Below, piece by piece: positions 11,462-23,045 of a stretch of 64,000 nt of DNA. A program made the translations under genes and the position numbers. The notes under the pieces were generated by a model that saw only the letters and a list, made by a program, of their open reading frames with translations, had not been told where the DNA came from and did no database searches. This stretch comes from Glandiceps talaboti (Eukaryota; Hemichordata; Enteropneusta; Spengelidae): assembly GCF_964340395.1 (NCBI RefSeq), contig NC_135556.1, forward strand, positions 18,160,001 through 18,224,000. The letters are read 5' to 3'. Numbering within the stretch: position 1 is the stretch's first letter; each line of letters opens with the position of its first letter.

Positions 11462-13862
11462 ATAGTAAAGTATCATTGACAACTAGTAGAAAGTATAGAT
11501 AATCCTTTAGAATTTTCCTTGAAGTTCCCATTGTACATTTTTCTTATGTGTATTTGATAATTCATTTTTCAGAGAGTAAATCAGGAGAGAATGACATTGA
11601 AGGGTGGGTGGTGTCTTCAGAGTCCTGTAGTTTCCAATCTATTGGTGCAAAGTACCACAGAGAAATCAAACCGGGGGAAATCGTTCAGATCTCGAAGAGT
11701 GGTGTCAAGACACATTGTATAGTTTCAAGACAGAAGGAGGACGAACCACCAGCATTTTGTATTTTTGAGTATGTTTATTTTCTACGGCCAGATAGTATTG
11801 CAGAAGGTAAGTTTGCATAATGTATACACTTTAATTGAAAAATGCATCAGATTCATGAATGTTCAAATACAACTTTTGACATCAGACTGTGGACCGAACA
11901 GAACCTGTGGCAGACAGGGAAAGTAGACAACTGAATTGGATTCGTAACACTAGTTACAGCAGATGCAGCTATGGATGGATATAGATAGTTAAAAGTAAAT
12001 TCTATCCAATGACACATTGTAGACTGACATGTCCTGTCAATCTGCCCTCACCGGATGTGTGAGGGCGCCCCGTCAAAATTAGTTACAGCAGATGCAACTA
12101 TGGATATAGACAGTAAAAAAGTAAATTCCATCCAAAGACACATAGTAGAGTGTAAGATACATCTTGTCGTTCCACCTTCATGGATGTGTGAGGGCACCCC
12201 GTCACAGCATACCTTACAGAATATGACACATAGTTGATCATTGTTACTTTGATACTAGGTCAGATGGTGTACTCAGTACGTAAACGTTGTGGTAGACAGT
12301 TAGCCAAGGAATCACCGGTAGATGCTGACATTGTAAGCACAGTACCTGAATCAGCTACGCCAGCAGCCATGGGCTTTGCACAAGAGGTAGGTAGATGAAT
12401 AAACCACAGATACATCAAGTTTTACACTTTTGATATTTTTCACACATTTCTCTAAAAAAATCTTTGTGTATTCTCTCATCTCAAAGTTATGAAATTACTC
12501 CTATACCAGCCATTTATAATTGTATGAGATTACATATAATAATTTTTGAATGATAATCTTTATTAGTCCAAATGTATTATGAATGGTTACTACTCAGCAT
12601 CATTCTTCTTATATACTGGGTATTGGGCAGGTGAATTTGTAATCAAACTTAGCCAGTGCTTTGCAGCGGCAGTGGTGTATCTTGTAAATTATGAACACCT
12701 CTGTAGTTCATTTCAATCACTTTGCAGCAGAAGAACCAGTTCATCGTCATAAACCACAGCCTCTTTTACGACACTGTCCAAAACGCATTGCCAATTTTGC
12801 AGTGTTGCGGAAGAAATAACAACTCTGGTTTGCGAGAATGAGCCAGTTCTGTTCAGTACATGTATTAATTCTAAGTTAAGAGATATTGTTGTGGAACACT
12901 TCATCAGTTTTTCTGAAGAAAAAAATTGGGAATTTTTTTTATTTTCTAGTCTGGTCTGCCCTACGTTGAGGTACTTTGTAAAAATCGCTATGTAGGTCGT
13001 ACATTTATCCAACCAAACATGAGATTGAGGCAACTCGGTGTCGCAAAGAAGTTCGGTGCGTTATCTGAAAATATCAAAGGACAAAGGATAGTTCTTATAG
13101 ACGATTCCATTGTACGTGGTAATACCATGGGACCTATTATAAAACTTCTTAAAGATGCTGGAGCGAAAGAGGTAATCTTGAACATTACAATATTTTATTT
13201 TTAACATTTATGGATGATGTATTTGGAGTGTATTTTTTCACAAATAGTGTTGTGTTGACATTGAGCAGTAATCTCAAAACTGAAACATTTTAGACAACCA
13301 GAAACAATCAGCAGCAACAGTGCTTGAACCAGTTACTTGCAGATTCCAAGCTTAGCTGGCTGGCCACTCTAACTATTCGTCCATCTTGACTTTACATCAG
13401 AAAACAACTATAGACAATGTTGGAATCATGGCTTGTGCTTTGGTATGAGCCTGTCCACAATCACACACATTACCAGCATTGAACGAAAGAAAGAAATCAG
13501 TGAGATTTCAGAAAATTTCTTTGTTTTCCATATTCACTGAAATAATGAAATGAAATTGTCAAAATATCCTAACAGCTAAAATCGTTATTTCTTCATTTTA
13601 GGTTCACGTTCGTGTTGCATCACCTCCAATCAAGTACCCCTGTTACATGGGCATTAACATACCAACTAAAGAGGAGTTGATAGCCAACAAACTAGCAGCT
13701 GACCAGCTTGCTGAATACCTTGGTGCCGATAGCGTGGTCTACCTTTCTGTCAATGGCCTTGTGTCTGCTGTCAGAGAAGGAATTGCTGAAAAAGATGAAA
13801 CAAAAACTGGACATTGTACTGCTTGTCTCACTGGTAAATACCCAGTAGAGCTAGAGTGGTAA
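4933..13862 (+). CDS. PPAT: PPAT, amidophosphoribosyltransferase (glutamine PRPP amidotransferase)
   Basis: Catalyses the first committed step of purine synthesis (PRPP + glutamine to phosphoribosylamine). Seven coding exons: 4933-5072, 8513-8783, 10706-10958, 11573-11806, 12259-12386, 12950-13171 and 13602-13862. All are GT-AG with matching phases and give 502 aa (human 517). A short propeptide precedes the nucleophile Cys16 (EACGIFG), as expected for an Ntn hydrolase that must be processed. GHTRY (Arg96) and HNGELVN (Asn125-Gly126) mark the glutaminase site. The PRPP loop [13 protein letters not shown] is at 389-401. Cysteines 284, 430, 488 and 491 sit where human PPAT binds its 4Fe-4S cluster. 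The C-terminus GKYPVELEW matches the human ending. Relative to human, about 15 residues are missing before the last cysteine pair. Intron 1 is 3.4 kb and repeat-rich. The poly(A) site is uncertain; the first canonical AATAAA is near 15430. Confidence 0.98.
6628..6663. mobile_element. Micro-palindrome element, CATAGAC type, with 7-bp direct repeats
   Basis: A 36-bp hairpin with 16-bp perfect arms (CATAGACAGTGGAGGG and its complement) and a 4-bp loop. It is flanked on both sides by GTCAAAT (6621-6627 and 6664-6670), a perfect 7-bp candidate target-site duplication. The right arm is also the left boundary of the 311-bp tandem duplication that follows. Confidence 0.65.
6653..7274. repeat. 311-bp tandem duplication in PPAT intron 1
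   Basis: Copy 1 is 6653-6963 and copy 2 is 6964-7274. Reading both through, I find one mismatch (GGCCTTT versus GGCTTTT). The shared junction sequence is CACT. This is a very recent duplication, or two haplotypes assembled in tandem. Confidence 0.9.
7794..7962. mobile_element. hAT-like MITE (CAGTGTGCCCTCTA family)
   Basis: Terminal inverted repeats CAGTGTGCCCTCTAA and CGAGGGCACACTG bound a 169-bp non-coding element. The 8-bp flanks TTCACTTG and CTCACTTG match at 7 of 8 positions. An 8-bp target duplication and ends starting CAG are typical of hAT transposons. The interior carries CACCAAATTTTGGTG, shared with the copies at 21670-21941 and 37919-38042. Confidence 0.75.
8034..8071. repeat. 15-bp inverted repeat (hairpin)
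   Basis: TCAGTCTTGTTCACT is followed after 8 bp by its exact reverse complement. The flanks show no direct repeat, so it is not grouped with the micro-palindrome elements. Confidence 0.7.
9875..9926. repeat. (AC)n microsatellite in PPAT intron 2
   Basis: About 25 CA units with two CG interruptions. Confidence 0.95.
10235..10543. mobile_element. Nested hAT-like MITEs (CAGTGTTTTTGCTA family)
   Basis: Two element starts (CAGTGTTTTTGCTAGG at 10235 and CAGTGTTTTTGCTAAGG at about 10374) and two inverted ends (ACACTG at about 10516 and TTAGCAAAAACAC ending 10543) interleave. This gives a composite inverted-repeat block containing GGTAAAATCTACC and TAGATTTTACC. A related copy sits at 45894-46060. 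It has no coding capacity. Confidence 0.65.
11372..11461. repeat. (CT)n microsatellite in PPAT intron 3
   Basis: About 45 CT units with two isolated CG interruptions; a long pyrimidine strand within the intron. Confidence 0.95.
11951..12208. repeat. Tandem duplication, about 129-bp unit
   Basis: Two imperfect copies begin TAGTTACAGCAGATGC at 11951 and 12080 and end with GGATGTGTGAGGGCRCCCCGTCA. They lie in PPAT intron 4. Confidence 0.8.
12734..12845. repeat. Dispersed repeat, unnamed family, copy 1
   Basis: About 110 bp shares blocks with 23408-23520: AAACCACRGCCT, TTTTACG, and ATAACAACTCTGGTTTGCGAGAATG versus its counterpart in the second copy. Family unknown. Confidence 0.55.
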
Positions 13863-14204
13863 CATACATATTAATATAGGACCTTCCTCACCTGTGTTTA
13901 AATGGAATGGTCTTCAAGATGTACATTTCAATGAAACAAAAGTCTTTTTGTAAAGAACTGTCAATCTTTTGCCGCATTTTTGCCCATTAGATGCTTTGAA
14001 AAGTACAACCATTGCAGCTTTAAGTGCTGTTTGCTTCTGTTTTGACAACAATTTATCTGTGGTAGGTCTTTGAAATATTTGTAGACAGTGCAGATAGCAG
14101 TGATTTATTAGTCTACAAAAACATCAGTTCTGAAAAGTAAATGCATTGAATTATACTTGGTATGTCTGTCAGTGCATGCCAAAGTGTGATAAAACAGAGC
14201 TGAG

Positions 14205-14300
14205 TTTTTTTAGCCCCCAAGAGGCACTGCCTGGAGGGGGCTATTACATTGGGGTCTGTCCGTCCGTCCGTCCATCCATCCGTGTGTTCACCCTCATATC
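14205..14300. repeat. Short repeat fragment with AGCCCCC/GGGGGCT inverted pair
   Basis: TTTAGCCCCCAAGAGGCA is followed by GGAGGGGGCTATTACATTGG and then a (CGTC)n/(CATC)n tract. The two G/C runs are inverted relative to each other. It looks like the end of a dispersed repeat; family not assigned. Confidence 0.45.
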
Positions 14301-14524
14301 TCTGGCATACAACACACAAGTTGGGCTGTGTGTTCGATTGAAGGCTTGTTATTTTCAACAAATATGTTACAGACCCATCATTTGATAAACGGTACAGGTA
14401 GAAGCAAACACGAACTACGTGCAGCAATGGAGTGTATTAATTTGGTGGGACTTGAACTTTAACCTTTTGTAACCTTAAATAAGTACAGAGGTTTGGACAC
14501 ACTTTTATATATGTGCACTGCCAC

Positions 14525-14755
14525 TTGTGATTAGTAATTCATACTGATCTTGAATATGATTGGTTCATTAATTAGTTGTCTGTGATATGATTGGCTTATA
14601 TCTTTCCTACCGGGTTTGTTTGTAGTTTATCCATGAGTAATCTTGAATGTGATTGGTTAATCAATTATTTATGTGTGATATGATTGGCTTATCATTCAGT
14701 TCTCATTAATGTGATTGGTTTATCAAAGTCTTACACAAAACACGATTGGTTTTCA
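14525..14755. repeat. Degenerate tandem repeat with six TGATTGG (inverted CCAAT) motifs
   Basis: GATTGG cores occur near 14557, 14587, 14649, 14680, 14710 and 14741, within imperfect copies of a unit containing CTTGAATRTGATTGGTT and GTGATATGATTGGCTTAT. Each core matches the NF-Y box in reverse. Whether it is regulatory is unknown. Confidence 0.55.
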
Positions 14756-15294
14756 AGGTGTACATGGTTAATTTGAACAGCGATTTTAAATTTTTGTTTT
14801 GAGTAATTTGAAATACAACAAGACCGATATGGTAGTGAATAATATAGGGACATGGCATTATACAAATGTAGTGCATTTTAATGAATACAGGGTTTGTGTT
14901 GTGTATAATTTGTCTGAAATCGTTTGAAAAATGTGGAATCATTTAGATGTGTTCACTACACCCATTCCTTATTTTCATCACGGCGTATTACAGAGTAAAG
15001 ACAAGTCATGGTTATTGACCTCAAGTTGACAAATAGACCAGAAGTTATTTATAGATTTTTTGTATGCGTGTAAGTCAAGTGCCTTACTCCACAGAACAGA
15101 CTTAAGTTATTTTTTTCGCCATGGTAACAAAAGATATGCCAATGTCTTTATTTTTCTATGTTTTGTTTTGTGGAAAATGTTTACTTTTTGTGCTATTTTC
15201 GTTGGCAGATATTCAATACTATTTAAAGTGTCATATCTATTTTCTGTACCTTTTACAAGATTTAAGCCTTCTGAATTAATTAAAACCCTTAAGA

Positions 15295-15365
15295 TGCCAT
15301 AGACTTTTCATGCAAAAGACTCCCTAGGCCATGGACTTTTCATGCAAAAGACTCCCTAGGCCAAG
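15295..15365. repeat. Tandem duplication, about 36-bp unit
   Basis: GACTTTTCATGCAAAAGACT followed by CCCTAGGCCA occurs twice back to back. Confidence 0.85.
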
Positions 15366-15570
15366 GACATTTTCCACTACAGAGTAGGATCTTACCTACT
15401 CTACAATTATCAACTTTAACTTGAAAGGAATAATAAAACATATAATCAATCCTATTTTTTCCTTATACACCCATTACATATATATTGTCAAATGAATATT
15501 AATTTACCCAGGTATGATGTGAAAATTGGGACTTATGCAAACGAGTAAACTTGTCTGTATATATGCAAAC

Positions 15571-15596
15571 CATAGACCCTGGGTGGAGGGTCTGTG
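15571..15596. mobile_element. Micro-palindrome element, CATAGAC type
   Basis: 26 bp with arms CATAGACCCT and AGGGTCTGTG (9 of 10 pairing) around GGGTGG. Flanks TGCAAAC and TGCAGAC match at 6 of 7. Confidence 0.6.
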
Positions 15597-15959
15597 TGCA
15601 GACATGGCATTGTAAGGGTGAAAGGCCTAAAAACAGCTTATTTCACCTGTTCTCTAAGTGACTCTAAGTATTGTTGGTTGCCTAATCAAGTTCTTTTACT
15701 GCCACTGAAACGGTTTTACAGTTTCATTCAATGAACTATTGTAAGTGCATTTTCAAAGTATTAACAAACTTCATTGCAAAAACAAACATTTATTTGTATT
15801 TATTTGAATTCCAGCTGTGAAAGTTTTGTATGTGCCAGTTCAGTATGAAAATAATGTTATCAATAGATTTTATTGTAAAAAATCTCACTCAACTGGTACC
15901 GTTTTTTGATCATAAAAAAACATTGTCATATTTTTGTGTTCATTCAACAACAGGGTTAT

Positions 15960-16233
15960 CATGATATTGTAGAAGCCAACTCGGAGGACACTCCGATCAA
16001 CTGTGAAATGTTTATTGCATGAGCCCAAGTACAAACTGTGGTCATATGGCAGGCGTGCATTCTTACGTACTGCACCCCATCTCTGGAATGCACTGCCATT
16101 GGAAATACGACAAAAATCAACAGCTAATGCCTTCAAAAATAACTTAAAGATATATCTATTCTCCAGAGCACTCTAACTGTACAGCGCCTCTGAGCACTAC
16201 ATTGTAGTGGAAACTGATGCTTTATAAATTCAC

Positions 16234-16273
<40 letters not shown>
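15960..16273 (+). mobile_element. 5'-truncated LINE (CR1/L2/Jockey-like) 3' end
   Basis: From 15973 to the stop at 16174-16176 one frame reads as the C-terminal tail typical of non-LTR retrotransposon reverse-transcriptase proteins: WSYGRRAFLRTAPHLWNALP, then LEIRQKSTANAFK, then LKIYLFSRAL and stop. A short 3' UTR follows, then a (GATT)n tail at about 16234-16273, the kind of short-repeat 3' end known in CR1/L2-like LINEs. Only about 68 codons of the ORF remain, so it is a dead-on-arrival copy. Assignment to an exact clade needs a search. Confidence 0.75.
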
Positions 16274-17266
16274 AGAGTCATGCACAGAGTTGGAAAAGGT
16301 CATACATAGATACTTGTATAGGAAAACTAAATATGTGATTGAAATAAAAGGTCTACAACTCTCTGCAATTAATGATTACAAAATCAGCTATAATCAGCCT
16401 ACAAAGTTGAAATATAGAACGAAAGTGGTCATTCAAAATGAAAGTCATGAAATTTGTTATTTAGAATATTTTGCAGGTTACAAGATTGCAGATGCAAGTG
16501 TGTGACTGTTATTTTTTTTATGACAAAAACTGAATATTTGACCTGGTTTCATGCTGGGTGTATATTTGATAGTTTATTTTGCAAGTAGAGAACAACGATT
16601 TAGCCTCGCCGTGTTTTAGCCTCAAATTGAATGTCAAAATCATGTCTTTGATATGTAAAACTTGTGAAAATGATACAAACTTTTGGATTTTGTCAGTTTA
16701 TTTTTAATTTACAAACATTTACTTTAGGATGATTTTGCCTGTATTAATAAAGTATTGCACACTGTTGAAGGAGGGTTGCGTGTCAGGATTACTCGTAGTT
16801 CTGTATTTTTTTTTACCAGTGCCATGCACGTTTCTGAAAGGTTGTTACAGAAATGTTTATTTACCAATAAATTAGTACTCTTCCTACAAAAAAAATAACC
16901 TCCAATAATTTGTCATGTAAAAATTCTTCATCTATTGCTTGGATTGTTTTAATTTTGGATTTAGAATTTAATAGTGTCCATTTGATGAGTAATACTGCAA
17001 GGAAAAAAGCAAACTGTTGTAAAAAAATGTAAATACATAAAAAAAATTGTAATCCATGGGAATTGTTGATACAGGAGGACTCCAGTATGATGAACGTTGA
17101 AGATTTATAGTTACTGTATGAATGGCAGATTTTGATATTCAGTTTGTTTGTTGTTTTTTGTTTGGGTGGGGGTTGGGGGGGGGGGAGTTTGAAGAAAAAA
17201 AAGAGTCTCCATCATAAACTTCTTTGCTTGAGTATCTTCTAAAACTTTGATATTACACAGTTGAAG

Positions 17267-17297
17267 CATGGAGGTAGGACCACATCCTACCTCCATG
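17267..17297. mobile_element. Micro-palindrome element, CATGGAGG type
   Basis: 31 bp with 13-bp perfect arms (CATGGAGGTAGGA and its complement) around a 5-bp loop, flanked on both sides by GTTGAAG (17260-17266, 17298-17304). The same core and near-identical flanks recur at 30078-30121. Confidence 0.6.
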
Positions 17298-18394
17298 GTT
17301 GAAGGAACATAGACCATTTTTATCTAAATATTAAAAACTTAAAAGTCATCTAAGCATTATATAAATTTCGAGATTTGAAATGAGTATAAATCTCTAGATA
17401 GTGTTGTATTTTTATCGATGATTCTTATGTCGGTGGCAATATTTGGGTATTCCAAAAAATTACGGAATATGTCATCAAACCATTTTATGTTCAGTTTGCG
17501 AGACTGCTATGCCACAGATGTCACAATTATCAGTGATTTTGATTCAAGAAATGTGTTATCTTCATGTGAAATGAAGATAACACAGAGAAAATATTCAGAT
17601 CTGGCCTATGTCACTTTAAGATTTTTACATAATGCTTATTAAAAAAGTTGCTGTAGATGAGAAGGGCACGTAATTTTGTTCAAACCTAGCTAGACTGGGA
17701 AGCATTTGTTGTGGACAGGGTACTGTTTACAAGTGTAGTCAAAGAAAGACTACAGGACATGCATATTATCATGTTGTATTCTGCCCATTTTTTAAAAAAA
17801 AAAGATCATACACTACAATGTAACATAACACACAACAAAACCAAAAATTTGCCTATAAACAGTTTGTGGACCAAATTTCAAACTCGGAGAAAAACAAAAA
17901 CAAAATTGCGAAAACAGAAAAAAAATGTATTTTTCATAAAAGAACAAAAACACTTCTTTAAAAAAATGATTGAAAATTTTTCAGTGTCAATGCAATTGTT
18001 TAGTAAAAATTGTTTAGTTATTTAAAAGTAATGATAAAATTGAAAATGTTCTAGTGTGTTCATTTTCAACATTTTTTCTTATCTACCAAAGAGCTTTCAT
18101 GATAAAAAAAAACACACTTCTCACCAGTGCTGTCTGAAATATTATTTCTTGTAAATAGATGAAAGATTTTTCTTTCTTCTGCATGCTGTACATAGTATGT
18201 ATATATATCTCTCTTTCTGTATTCTTGTAGTTGCATTTTCTGTATACTAGTAGTTATATATCTAACTTCACTAATGATGTAGTTTTCAAACATAATTCTC
18301 TTTATCCTTCACATCAGGGCAAAATGGGCTCAAACTGCTAGTTCCAAGTTTTCTTTATCTTCATTTCTGTAGGCTGAACCCTACATAGGAAGAG

Positions 18395-18540
18395 GTAGTC
18401 TTTGTGGCAAGTTTTTTGAACAATTACTGATACCTACCATAGAGGGTGCTGTTGTGCATGTATAAGAATAGATCATCTTTGTGGCAAGTTTCAATATACA
18501 AATGCTAATATTTGCCATAGAGGGCGCTGTTCATAAATTC
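18395..18540. repeat. Imperfect tandem duplication
   Basis: CTTTGTGGCAAGTTT and CCATAGAGGGYGCTGTT occur twice, about 80-90 bp apart, in the same order. Confidence 0.65.
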
Positions 18541-19401
18541 ATTATTCATCTCCTATATAGCACAGATGGTAGATTACTATGGTCATACAAATTGACAGTG
18601 TATCATTTAGACAGTCAGCTAATCATGCGCAAGTATATTATCTTTAGAGTCTCCTTTGCTGAGATTGTGCAAATTTTTCTGTACAAATTTGTTAACAATG
18701 TTGCAGAGAAAAGTGTTTAGAAGTAAAAAAAGAAAATGTATCCTTTGTTCTGAAATTGATCAAAATTGTCCACAAAACAGATACATAAATTAAAGAGTTC
18801 AGAAAATCTACCATCGTCACTCTAGCTGAAAGAAATGAAGATAAACTCAAAGAACTTTCTGTTTAGTTTCCATATTGTTACAAAGCTAGACTAAAAGATT
18901 TAACATTGTAGGCACTTACTTTCACACAGGAGCAGTGCTCACAATGATGACTCTTTTCAGTCTGCCTGGTTTACAGTTGTAAAAAGTCTCATAATCTGAA
19001 TAGACAAGCCACTTTATCAGATATTCTGGTTTACTGTCTTTTCTCTTGTACTTTTCATTCAGACAGTACAAAATACAAACTTATACCATGTATGGATATA
19101 TATATATGTCAAAGAAATGGCATGACCTTTAACCTGTGACCTGACCTGTCCATTCTGTGTGTCAAAGTTGGCATTCTATTTCTAAGGAGTGTAATATTGT
19201 GAATCGGCTTACCAGTCTAGCTGTTAAAACTGAGTGACCACTTAAATATATATACGGTTGATTGGGAGTTGAAATTAATCAAAATTTACTAATATTGAAA
19301 AAAAGAAGGTTATTTTTTTAAAAGGAAAGATTTGTTAGTATGTACGTAGTATGTTGTTCAGTCTGTGTACATAGGTACAGAATGAATCTAAACAATATTT
19401 G

Positions 19402-19501
19402 GTCTGCAAAGATCCAGTCATTGGTCTGTTTATGCAACCACTCTCTACCTCAGCAGGTTGGTGCTTAATACATAAGCGGAAACAATGGCGGATCTTTCAG
19501 A
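19402..19501. mobile_element. MITE-like repeat with GATCTTTCAG end, copy 1
   Basis: Begins CTGCAAAGATCCA and ends GCGGATCTTTCAG, an inverted pair. Shares GGAAACAATGGCGGATCTTTC with a copy at 24795-24916. Confidence 0.5.
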
Positions 19502-20440
19502 CTAAAACTTGAGATGGCAAATGACATATGTAGTATGAAATATTGTCTTGATTGGAGAGTTGTTATTCAAAAGTTGTACAACCACTGACAACAGCATCTG
19601 TGGTTTAGCAGTGCTCAAAATTACTTGTCAGCTGTCAGCTGTAAAAATCTTTCTTAACGAATACATTGATATAGTCCTTCAAATTTATGTAATATTATTA
19701 AGAACATGTTGCACAGCAAATGTTTCCTGTCAGCCAACCATCTGAACTGTAAAATGCAGTTGTTTGGCAGCACTCTTGTTGTACATTCTGTGGAGTATGT
19801 ACGTGTCACCAAACCAGTGTAGGTTACTGTCTAGGTGTATATGTCACCTTGAAATTGCAAACTGTGAAAGTTGAGCCAATGTGATCATACGTGCCATTTG
19901 CCAACTTCAAACATTTTATAAAATTTCAAACTTCACTTTCCTCTCTCATTCTTAGTTGTATTTTGAATATGATGGAGACTCGACTAATGAAAGTTTTGAA
20001 CCCCGGAGATGTAAAATATTTTGCAACCTGTAAAATCTTTTCACCTATATGCTGTGAGTAATGTGCATAGTCAGATTCAGTGATCACCAGGTGTTCTAGA
20101 AAATTCACTTAATATGCAAATTTTGCAAATTAACATTTTGAGGATGTAACACCTGTATTTTGTACTAGTGTCTTCATAAGCAAAAACAGTGGAAAGATTG
20201 AAATATTTTATTGAAGGGTATTTTGCTAAAAGAGTAGTTTACTTTTTGTTGTCTTTGATCTACAGATCAATAGACAGAAGTTTATTTTTAGTTGAAAATT
20301 GTAGATTGTGACAAAAGATTCTAATAAACATATTCCAAAATATTATGACCGTATTATACATGAACAATGCACCTTGTTACTGAGGAGGGTTAATGAAAGG
20401 GAAAGGATACCTTGTGAATTCACTATGTTTCATAAAGACT

Positions 20441-20716
20441 TAAGATAAAATGCGTTGGTTTCATTCACTTTGACTTATCAGTCAGAGCTAACATCGATCA
20501 GAACTTAGACGGAAGTGATATCTTGGTCTTTCTTTGAACATGTTGTCGACTGTATCTATCATTATTGTAATTCTATAAAGATACAAGCAGTCAACAGTAA
20601 CGTTTAACAGACGTTACATACTAAGGCCTGCACGTTACTTCCGCATAAGCTCTGATCAATGCCATCTCCATACTGGTAAATGAATAAGTGAATAAACCCA
20701 ACACATTTTATCTTGG
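20441..20716. repeat. Foldback element, family C
   Basis: The left arm TAAGATAAAATGCGTTGGTT and the right arm (inverse of AAGATAAAATGTGTTGGGTT) pair over roughly 100 bp. They include GATCAGAACTTAGACGGAAGT and its inverted partner ACTTCCGCATAAGCTCTGATC. Confidence 0.7.
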
Positions 20717-20740
20717 TTAACATCAACATTTTTATTAAAC

Positions 20741-20769
20741 CATAGATCCTCGTTGGTGGAGGGGCTATG
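20741..20769. mobile_element. Micro-palindrome element, CATAGAC type (decayed)
   Basis: 29 bp from CATAGATCCT to AGGGGCTATG (8 of 10 pairing), with GGTGGAGGGG in the centre. Flanks ATTAAAC and AATAAAC match at 6 of 7. Confidence 0.5.
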
Positions 20770-21669
20770 AATAAACACAGTGGATTTAGAATGTATCCTT
20801 TCTCTCCTTAAAATTCAGTTTTGTTGGATTGGGAATTTTACATTTTTCACATTGAAAATTAGATGCTATGATAGTAATTGTGATTGTGTTGTCGTACAAT
20901 TTATGCGTTATAGGCCATTCCAGACTGCAAACAGGAAATTGAGAATACAGCGCCCTCATTCAAATTGGGGGTATCATCACCTCATAGTGCCATTTCTTAA
21001 GAGCTTTGTCCCTTGGTATTCTGTAGAAGTGTAAATCAGGGATGTTTTCGTATTGTTCAGACATCGAGGAAAGCAGCAGTGCTCTATGATTATTTGAATA
21101 ACCTATACCATGTGTACCCTCAAGGTACACACAGACAGGAAGTAGAGCACCACCATGGTAAATTCTGGAAAGGCCGATTTCAGTTTTAGCTCATAGGGAC
21201 ATAATCCCGAATTTTTGGTAAATTGTTGTATTTTGAAATTACAAGAAAACACTTTTCAGAGTTTTATCATCATCCTGAAACTATTTATATTTATTTTTGA
21301 TGGGATTTCTGTTCGTAGGTAGTACCTAATGCATGAGAGCTTTATCTCACATAAAACTAAAGTGTGCTTCAAAAAGTGTTGGAGGACTATGTCCCTTTAG
21401 TTTTGGTTTTTATGTATTAATCTTTCTGACACGAGTGTTACAACTTAATGAAATGATCAACCATAAAATGAGGTGCAAAAACGTAAAATTTCTTTTGTAA
21501 CTATGATAAGATCTAATATGATACAATTGGTCATCTGTTTTTAGTGTCAAACTTACTTATAATTATACAGCTGTAAACTTTGTCCTAAAATTTGTACAAT
21601 TGTTACAAAAACTTTTCTCATTAAAATAGACAGTGTTTAAGATACGATGTGTCACGCCATGCCTGTCAG

Positions 21670-21941
21670 CAGTGTGCCCTCTAAGCCAATTTGACGTGCC
21701 ACTGACGCACACAATTTCTAGTGATGCTCCAAAATTTGGTGTTTCCCTATCTCTTACTTTGTGGTGACCAGTGTGTCCTCTAGGCCAATTTGACATGCCA
21801 CTAATGCACACAATTTCAAATAACGCACCAAAATTTGGTTTTCCCTGATCCCTTACTATGTGGTGACGCCCAAGAAATGCCATTTTTTTTCTCATTTTTA
21901 CTCTCAACAACAAAATTTGGCTGTCATTAACGGGCACACTG
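21670..21941. mobile_element. Dimeric hAT-like MITE with perfect 8-bp target duplication
   Basis: Starts CAGTGTGCCCTCTAAGCC and ends ACGGGCACACTG. Both flanks are CCTGTCAG, a perfect 8-bp duplication. A second element start (CAGTGTGTCCTCTAGGCC) lies inside at 21769, so the unit is a head-to-tail dimer in which each half carries CCAAAATTTGG. It is non-coding; same family as 7794-7962 in the opposite orientation. Confidence 0.8.
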
Positions 21942-22879
21942 CCTGTCAGCTGGTGAAAGGGATTGATTGGCCCGTATTTGAGGGCACCCTATCAAGGCAT
22001 ACCTACAGACTAACAGTGAGATAACTGATACCTTTAAAATTATTATAGTCAGGATGTTGCAGTGTTAGAAATCCAAATCCTTGATCATCAAAATCTCTGG
22101 TTTAAACATTCATCAAGTCTTAACAGTCATGTGAGAATGAATGTATAAATAATGTATTTATTGTGATTTCGTTAAATGTTATTTGTCAATATTTTTTTTC
22201 GATCTAAATCTCTTATTTTTTTCTGTCAAAAACTGATATATACCGAAGGGTTCATACACTCATGGAACATCCTGGAATTTCAAAAGGACTCCTGCCTGAA
22301 AGTCCTGAAAAAAATGTGATTGACTCTTCGAAAATTGTTTGACTGAACATTTGACGTTTTTGTCATAAAGTAGTGATTGTCACAAAAAATGTATTTTATG
22401 CGTTTGTAACATGTATATGTCACTGATCAACAATCCTGGAAGATAACCAAAGTTGATCTGAGTAGTCCTGGAAAATGATGAAAAATTTCCTGGAAAGTCG
22501 TGTAATTTTATTTGATTTATATGTATGAACCTTAATACAGTCTTGGTAGCAGACTTTCTTTTCCTCTAATTTTGTTGACTGCTATGTTTTAAGTTTGTTG
22601 GATTACTTTTGTGTATAATGATCATGTTGTCAGTTGTGAATTCAAATGAAGATTAATAAAATTTTGACTGTACTGTCTTGTTTGAAATGTTTGTTAAGAG
22701 ATATAGTCCAATAGTGGGACACAAACAAGGAAAAGTGTGTTTTGGACATTCTGTTGTTAACACACAGTTATCTGCCCATTCAGCTTGCAGCGTGCAAATT
22801 CCAGGCTGGCATGCTAACCATTTGACCATTAATGATTCTATCCATCTTTACACCAAATGATCTTACCTGGCCATAAATA

Positions 22880-23045
22880 CAGCCATTCGTCCAATCACAT
22901 AGCCTGCTTATTTATCATTTTGTTCATTTTTCCCCATAGCTCTCTCCATTCCTCCAAAGTCAGCCCCTATCTATCCTTCAATCTCCCCCACCTCTCACTT
23001 CCTCCATCAACCCCCTATCTATGCACCCAACTCCCCCACCACTCT
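22880..23045. repeat. Pyrimidine-rich low-complexity tract
   Basis: The plus strand is dominated by C and T (repeated CTATCTAT, CTCCCCCACC, CTCTCCAT). No conserved coding sequence; the open frames here reflect composition. Confidence 0.6.

Noticed and set aside
14113-14427. Open frames on both strands near 14.1-14.4 kb
   Set aside because: They run through a repeat fragment with a CGTC tract; no conserved protein.
17711-18025. 104-codon Lys/Phe-rich open frame
   Set aside because: Composition follows the A/T-rich DNA; no conserved domain, splice sites or homology recognised.
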